The position numbers and the translations under genes were made by a program. From the NCBI GenBank assembly GCA_019055375.1, contig JAHQIW010006059.1, forward strand, positions 1 to 64,000: a DNA stretch of 64,000 bases, in the 5' to 3' direction. Position 1 is the first letter of the stretch. The number at the start of each line of letters is the position of its first letter. Below, one piece after another: positions 59,601 through 64,000 of this stretch. The notes beneath the pieces were generated by a model that had not been told where the DNA came from, did not search any database, and was given only the letters and a program-made list of their open reading frames with translations. Origin of the DNA: Parelaphostrongylus tenuis. Taxonomy: Eukaryota > Nematoda > Chromadorea > Rhabditida > Metastrongylidae.

Positions 59601-62600
59601 AGGCCAAAATGTGCTGCCGGAAAACATTTAATCTCTGGATCAATGTACAGATCAAATATAGGGAGGCGAAAATAGTACCTCAGTGACACCACCATCCTCG
59701 CTAGATTTCTTAGCAGCACGAATGGTTGCTGAAAGAACCGTACTTTGGTCATTCCACACAGTAATAAGTTGGTAGATAGCCTCGCGGATATACATTTGTG
59801 CTTCGTTTGCCTAAAAAAGATAGAAAACTGCTACTGTAACTTATCAATAAGGTAGAGTGACTAGGGACTAACCTTTATGGCATATTTGTCATTCGAAGGG
59901 ATGACCGCTTTATCAACAGCTTTCAACTCCTCTGCGTACTTGCGCTTCTCCCTAACTCATTGAAAATCTAATACCTGCCGGTAACAAAACGAAAGAAAAT
60001 ACCAAAATTCTATTTAGTATTCTGATCTCATTACCTTATTACAACAGCAATACCAATTCTAGTTTATTCAATTATGTAAAGTGATATGCAAAACTTTGAA
60101 CCTCAGCTAGGAATCGAACACGAACGTCACCCTTTCCGAGAGCGCGTTCTAATCAATTGCATTATCAAGGATTCGTTGACGGCTGATAGCTGACAGATCG
60201 ATAGTATGTATCGCAGAAGTGACAGCGAAACAGTAGCCTCGGTAGTGCAACAATTTAGCACGAGCTCTCAAAAGGTGAAATGCAGGCTCGCTTCTCATCT
60301 AACTTCCATAGTTTTGCTTATCTTACTTGAATATGCCTTATAGTTCGTCCTCGACTTCTATGTAAGGGGTAGATCCCAAGGAACTTATTGAAGGGAAAGG
60401 CACCGTGCATCTGACTAGGCTGGTAAGCCAAAACAAGTGCATTGCACTGTATAAGTGTCCATAACACACCTCAGCATGGCTCAAAAATAACTATAAGGCA
60501 TACTGATACTTGAGCGAGGTCTCAAAGCACTGGAAACGAAAGGTATCTTATTTTATTCTTGAATACTTGGAAGGCCCATCTTCGCTGACAGTGTGAGCCC
60601 CAGCACAGGGAAACTGTGCTGGTTTGGCTATTTTGTTTCCTGGAGTCCCAAGGTGAGCCTAGCCACAGCTTCCTCAGGTCAGTCACCACGTTAGAGCCGT
60701 CGTCGTCTCTTGTCGATCGGAGGGAGATTACACCTCGTCAATAATAGCTACGAAGACTGCGGTCATTCGTGGAACGGCTTATTCTTGGCTGGGCTGTCTA
60801 AATGGGATCGTGGGACTGCTTCTCGCTTGGGAGACTTTGCTGGGGGAGGGGTTGAACCCCCGTTGTACTTCGCAGTCCAACATTTAAGAACACCTCCAAG
60901 CCATGATAAGGCGGTAAATCATCTGGGAAGAGATTTGCATACCACTGAATAATACTGGATATAAAATTGTAACATTATACCACCGCCAAGCGAGCGATTA
61001 ATAAAGTATTTTCGTTGAACTGTGTAATACTCACTCGAGCAGAGTAATGGTCTTATCAACTATCCGGCGAAGAACGGTGTAGAAGGTCCCCGCATACGGA
61101 TTGTATTGGTCATGCTGAGCAAATAGAGACAGACGTTCTTCAGCAGTTCGAATAATATCGTCAGCTAGAGACGCTATCCTTAATTCAATCATCATGAGCT
61201 CAACGATGACCATTATTTCATGAATCAGCGATATACCATAACACCTTGTAACACCATCCAATAGAGCTTGTTTGTTGTACTGATTAGGTACTATTCGGCA
61301 TAGTACTGGAGAAAATCGTACATTGTATGGGCGAATCTAAATTGCTGTGCCATTAATATTGGTTTCTTTGATAACGTTGAGTGGTATGCAAGACTTTGGC
61401 TCAGGCAGGAGTTGAACCCGCAATTCAACCTTTCCTGAGGCACAAGAGTGTTAACAGAACACGGGCCCCAGCGGTAATGCACTAATCAGCAGGCACTCTG
61501 TGAAAAATTGAAACGAGGGTTCAACTCCCGCGCGAAGTCCGACGTTACGCATACCACTCAACATTGGTAGAATGAGATCGTTCCATAAGTTCGGACACTA
61601 GAGAAATAAACATCAATTTTACTAACCAGAAATAAGCAAAACTGCATGTATTTGGTATCGCTCAACTGCACATTTTCTCATGATCATTTCTGTATACAAT
61701 TTGCCTGCAACTGCTTTAAGATAAAGCTGTCGTGGGAAGAAATTCGCTTGCTGCTTATGCACAAATGCGCGTAGGAGAGAATGTTAGTGAGGCGCGCGCA
61801 CGATTAATGGAGCTTCCTGTAGACGACTCGAACGCGACTGATCCTTCAGACTGTTCTCTCCATCTTCAAACTTCCTCAACCTGCTTATCATCCTTTCTGC
61901 AACCATATCAACGCCCCAACTCTATTAATCTTGCTAGCCGCTTCACCAGTATTTTCCTCTAAGCGCCATTCGTGTACGAGTAGTAAGCGAATTTTCTCTC
62001 ACGACAGCTCCATCTTAAAATAAATGCAGACAAGTTGTATACCAAAATATTCACAAGAAAATGCGCCCAATTATTTGGGTTGATAAATTCGGTGTTCATT
62101 GGTCTAGTGCCAAAATTTATGGAACGACCTAATATATAGTTATGACGAAATATCACCGCTGAAAAAGCGGTAATTAAGAGTTTTGTCGCTTACATATTAT
62201 TTACTATTCTACAATGGTGAAGAAACGTCTGTATGGGAAGGAAAACCCACCGGTGTTACTCTAAAACTTGCAATGTAGTTTCCTTGGGAATAGAAATGTG
62301 TATGCTCGTGGAAAAAACAGTGCGAGCACTCTTGCCAGACCAAGAGAGGTGGGGCCTCCCTGCAAAATCCAGATAATGTCATACCTTGATAGTCCTATAT
62401 AGCAACAAAATAAGAATAAATAAGAACTCATGCTCTCTGAAGAATTCATACCTTTGAAAAAGTCGAGTATGCTAGGTAATCAAGGTATTTTCCAAACGAT
62501 AAATGCCACACAGAGATGTTCATTGCGGTCACCGGTGAAGATAATTTACAACTGTATATAGAAACGAAGATATTCAATATAAACCACTGAAAACCACAAA

Positions 62601-63058
62601 CCAAAGAGCACAAAGCGACTCGTCAACCTATCACAATAGTTCCAAGCGAATATTTGTCCCTGAGATGAGGTGCTAACAATGGAGTCTTCTGTACTACTGA
62701 TCACAATCTGTGTTGCAATTTCGACGCATACACGACCATAAACCTTGAAGTAAATAACCTGTACTGTCAACAATTACCCTTCATTTAGGAATGAATGCAT
62801 AGCACTCGACTCTGGGCAAGAGTTGAACCTGCGTTTCATCTATACCGGTGGTGCGTGCTACCTCTACAGCATCGAGGCCCCCCTTTGATACTACTCTTCT
62901 AAAACTCGTGGGATATCTTCAGATATCTTTATGGACCTAGAAGATCTAGAAATTATACAGAAAGTGCGACACTGTAACTCACGAGCTTCCTCGAGTGATC
63001 AAGCATGGGAACTTCGCAGTTTGACGAAGGACACTCATAAGACTTGTTGAAGCAGAAC
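56667..63058 (-). CDS. ppk-3: PIKfyve/Fab1-type PI3P 5-kinase, 3' part (partial)
   Basis: Exons, 5' to 3': 63058-62983, 62743-62628, 62551-62452, 62394-62251, 61279-61035, 59951-59873, 59810-59679, 59634-59513, 59413-59342, 59282-59134, 59029-58925, 58545-58384, 58321-58188, 57643-57490, 57431-57333, 56889-56807, 56745-56667 (TAG). Phases agree except that 59634-59513 and 59282-59134 each appear one base short. The first four exons give the conserved cysteine-rich region ([41 protein letters not shown]); the last seven give the lipid kinase domain: GGKSGS glycine-rich loop, FVVKQM with the likely ATP-binding Lys, [43 protein letters not shown] and the closing DQWTGLG. The enzyme makes PI(3,5)P2 on endosomes/lysosomes. 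FYVE, DEP and CCT domains are not in the window; upstream exons past 63,058 were not resolved. Introns hold SINEs and a MITE-like element. Confidence 0.9.
56950..57275 (-). repeat. tRNA-derived SINE, family 1, in PIKfyve intron
   Basis: Minus-strand copy: tail complement AAGAATAAAGCTCTCGACG near 56,958, head complement TAACCACTGCGCTACACG near 57,248-57,265. Middle part diverged. Lies between exons 57431-57333 and 56889-56807. Confidence 0.65.
57775..57905 (-). other. GC-rich, bacterial-looking coding tail inside an intron
   Basis: Minus-strand frame from about 57,896 to a TAG at 57,812-57,810 reads [17 protein letters not shown] then [12 protein letters not shown] and stops. Third codon positions are nearly all G or C, unlike anything around it. 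It lies in the 544-bp intron between exons 58321-58188 and 57643-57490. It is out of phase with the gene and not a plausible exon. Possible origins: a short insertion of bacterial DNA, an assembly chimera, or a captured fragment. I do not recognise the protein. Confidence 0.4.
58618..58905 (+). repeat. tRNA-derived SINE, family 1, in PIKfyve intron
   Basis: Plus strand: TGACGCAGTGGTTAGAGG A-box, GATGGTTCAATTCCGCGC B-box, CAGACTTGTCAGGAGGATGG middle, GAGAGTTTCATTCTCATCC tail. Sits in the intron between exons 59029-58925 and 58545-58384, in antisense to the gene. Confidence 0.8.
59952..61034. repeat. PIKfyve intron filled with SINE fragments
   Basis: 60,105-60,180: family-3 head (complement, GGAATCGAACACG). 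60,230-60,310: family-3 head, plus (CCTCGGTAGTGCAACAATTTAG). 60,330-60,530: piece related to the foldback family (CTTCTATGTAAGGGGTAG, also near 37,360). 60,565-60,960: minus-strand copy of the element at 47,483-47,720, with GAGGGGTTGAACCCCC and AGGCGGTAAATCATC. 60,979: hairpin-tipped end TACCACCGCC. Confidence 0.55.
61573..62145 (-). mobile_element. Internally deleted Tc1/mariner-type element with long inverted ends
   Basis: Ends GATCGTTCCATAAGTTCGG (61,577) and the complement of GGTCGTTCCATAAATTTTGG (near 62,131) begin inverted arms of about 180 bp (61,577-61,760 and 61,970-62,140). Inside, the minus strand near 61,830-61,920 reads [15 protein letters not shown], the mariner-type linker, showing origin from an autonomous element. 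It lies in the PIKfyve intron between exons 62394-62251 and 61279-61035. No intact transposase remains. Confidence 0.65.
62744..62982. repeat. PIKfyve intron with family-2 tRNA-like head
   Basis: 62,795-62,890 contains GAGTTGAACCTGCG and GGTGCGTGCTACCTCTACAG, the complement of a family-2 head. A similar piece lies at 61,385-61,500 in another intron (GAGTTGAACCCGC). Nothing else seen. Confidence 0.5.
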
Positions 63059-64000
63059 CTAAAAAAAAGTAGTAAATTTCTTCCACTACTCGTCAATGTT
63101 CTCGTCCACTTCTTCAGAAGCCGTTCGCAAAGCTTTCTCTTTATTTATTCGATTACTTGTGATTCGGACGGTAATTATGTCGTCGGATTCCGTCGAAGCT
63201 TTTGAACATGTAGAATCGGACGACATCTCGTTGGTATGGCAGCTTTCCTCGAGACACAACTCCAAGTGACTGTGATGCCTCTATTGGTATTAATATTATC
63301 ATTGCACCAGCAGAGGTATCATAGACTCATGAAGTTCCACTCTGAAGAAAGCTGCTCAATCGACAACATCTCGGCAACTTTCCACACATCTGGGTGTTCT
63401 CCGAGGAAATTTAACGAAATAATCACCGTTGGAATGGCAATAATCCAAAATATAAGAGGCAGATTTAGAAGGGCTCTTGAGATGTCTCGCTTTTTACCAC
63501 ACTAATGATATCTTACCAATTTGGAAGTAATATAGTGCACAAACTCAATTTTATTCAGTACCAAATTTAAAGATACATCGATGATTTTGCTTATAAAACC
63601 AAAACCTAAGTGGACTAACTCATACTGAGCTATTAAAAGCAATGAATGAACTGGAATGTAATGAGCTTTGCCTACAAGGTCTCTTGCTAGTTGAAGTGGA
63701 TTCCGGTTTACTAGAAGCCTGCAAAAGAGCTCTCCCTTTTTTGCCTCAAAGTATTTATTTCGAACAAGAAATCAAGCGGTATCGTAAGGTTTTGCAGCTG
63801 CAACACTTAGGTGGAAAATTTTGAATCTTATGGTTCTTTTCTGTTATAAGGGAAACACATGAATGCTCAACCTCAATCGGTGTACCAGAATTTTTCAAAG
63901 TGTTTGTGAGGGTTTTCTGAAGTCTTTATTATGACGCTTAAGCAAGGGGAAACACTTATTTCCCGAAGCGTTTTCCTCGCGAGACAGAGCTCTTTTTTTT
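63059..64000. other. Unresolved upstream part of the PIKfyve-like gene and edge of window
   Basis: The next upstream PIKfyve exon must end with two bases of a codon, but I could not identify it. A minus frame at about 63,111-63,230 (reads TESDDIITVRITSNR and ASEEVDENIDE, then TAG) may be exon material with an unrecognised boundary. A plus frame at 63,642-63,824 (KMNELECNELCLQGLLL, then KRYRKVLQLQHLGG) looks protein-like but is unrecognised. 63,930-64,000 may be a partial R4 repeat. Confidence 0.3.

Noticed and set aside
59429..59752. Single 107-codon minus-strand ORF as one gene
   Set aside because: It mixes reading frames across an intron; conserved PIKfyve exons 59810-59679 and 59634-59513 explain the region better.

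Overview
The window looks like nuclear DNA of a parasitic strongylid nematode, probably a hookworm-type genome (Ancylostoma or Necator). The evidence is small AT-rich introns with TTTCAG-like acceptors, an RTE-type non-LTR retrotransposon, mariner relics with TTAGGTTGGTGCAAAAG-like termini, and many tRNA-derived SINEs. The species call is inference; the clade call is stronger. No bacterial operon, CRISPR array, rRNA or convincing tRNA gene was seen.

Left two thirds (1-44,000): almost entirely repeats. A roughly 4-kb composite unit carrying exon pieces of a STAR-family (KH plus QUA2) RNA-binding gene occurs at 1,150-5,160 (unit A), in part at 5,740-6,930 (A'), at 15,690-17,575 (B) and inverted at 17,585-21,190 (C). 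A KH-less part lies at 31,090-32,060 (D). A second segment, 6,560-14,160, is repeated in inverted orientation at 25,740-30,570. Comparing these two blocks shows insertions present in only one copy: an RTE element at 7,652-11,002 with a 12-bp target-site duplication, and a 629-bp foldback element at 26,064-26,692. Both blocks share a mariner relic and a SINE, so those predate the duplication. Three other RTE copies (14,157-15,682; 34,190-34,838; 51,101-54,444) are truncated or decayed.

Right third (44,000-64,000): two real host genes facing each other. On the plus strand, a nine-exon SLC35C2-like nucleotide-sugar/triose-phosphate-type transporter runs from 44,271 to 55,364 and joins into one open frame of 341 codons. 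Its introns are filled with foldbacks, SINEs and a 3.3-kb antisense RTE. On the minus strand, the 3' part of a PIKfyve/Fab1-type phosphatidylinositol 3-phosphate 5-kinase gene (ppk-3-like) runs from 63,058 down to a stop at 56,667. It carries the conserved cysteine-rich region and the complete lipid kinase domain; the FYVE, DEP and CCT parts were not found and probably lie beyond the window. Two of its exons each look one base short.

The two genes act in the endomembrane system (Golgi/ER sugar transport; endosomal phosphoinositide signalling), but nothing in the sequence says they act together. The most notable material is the repeated STAR-gene unit, the foldback elements with tRNA-like arms, the SINE and RTE sharing one target sequence, and a short GC-rich, bacterial-looking coding tail inside a PIKfyve intron.
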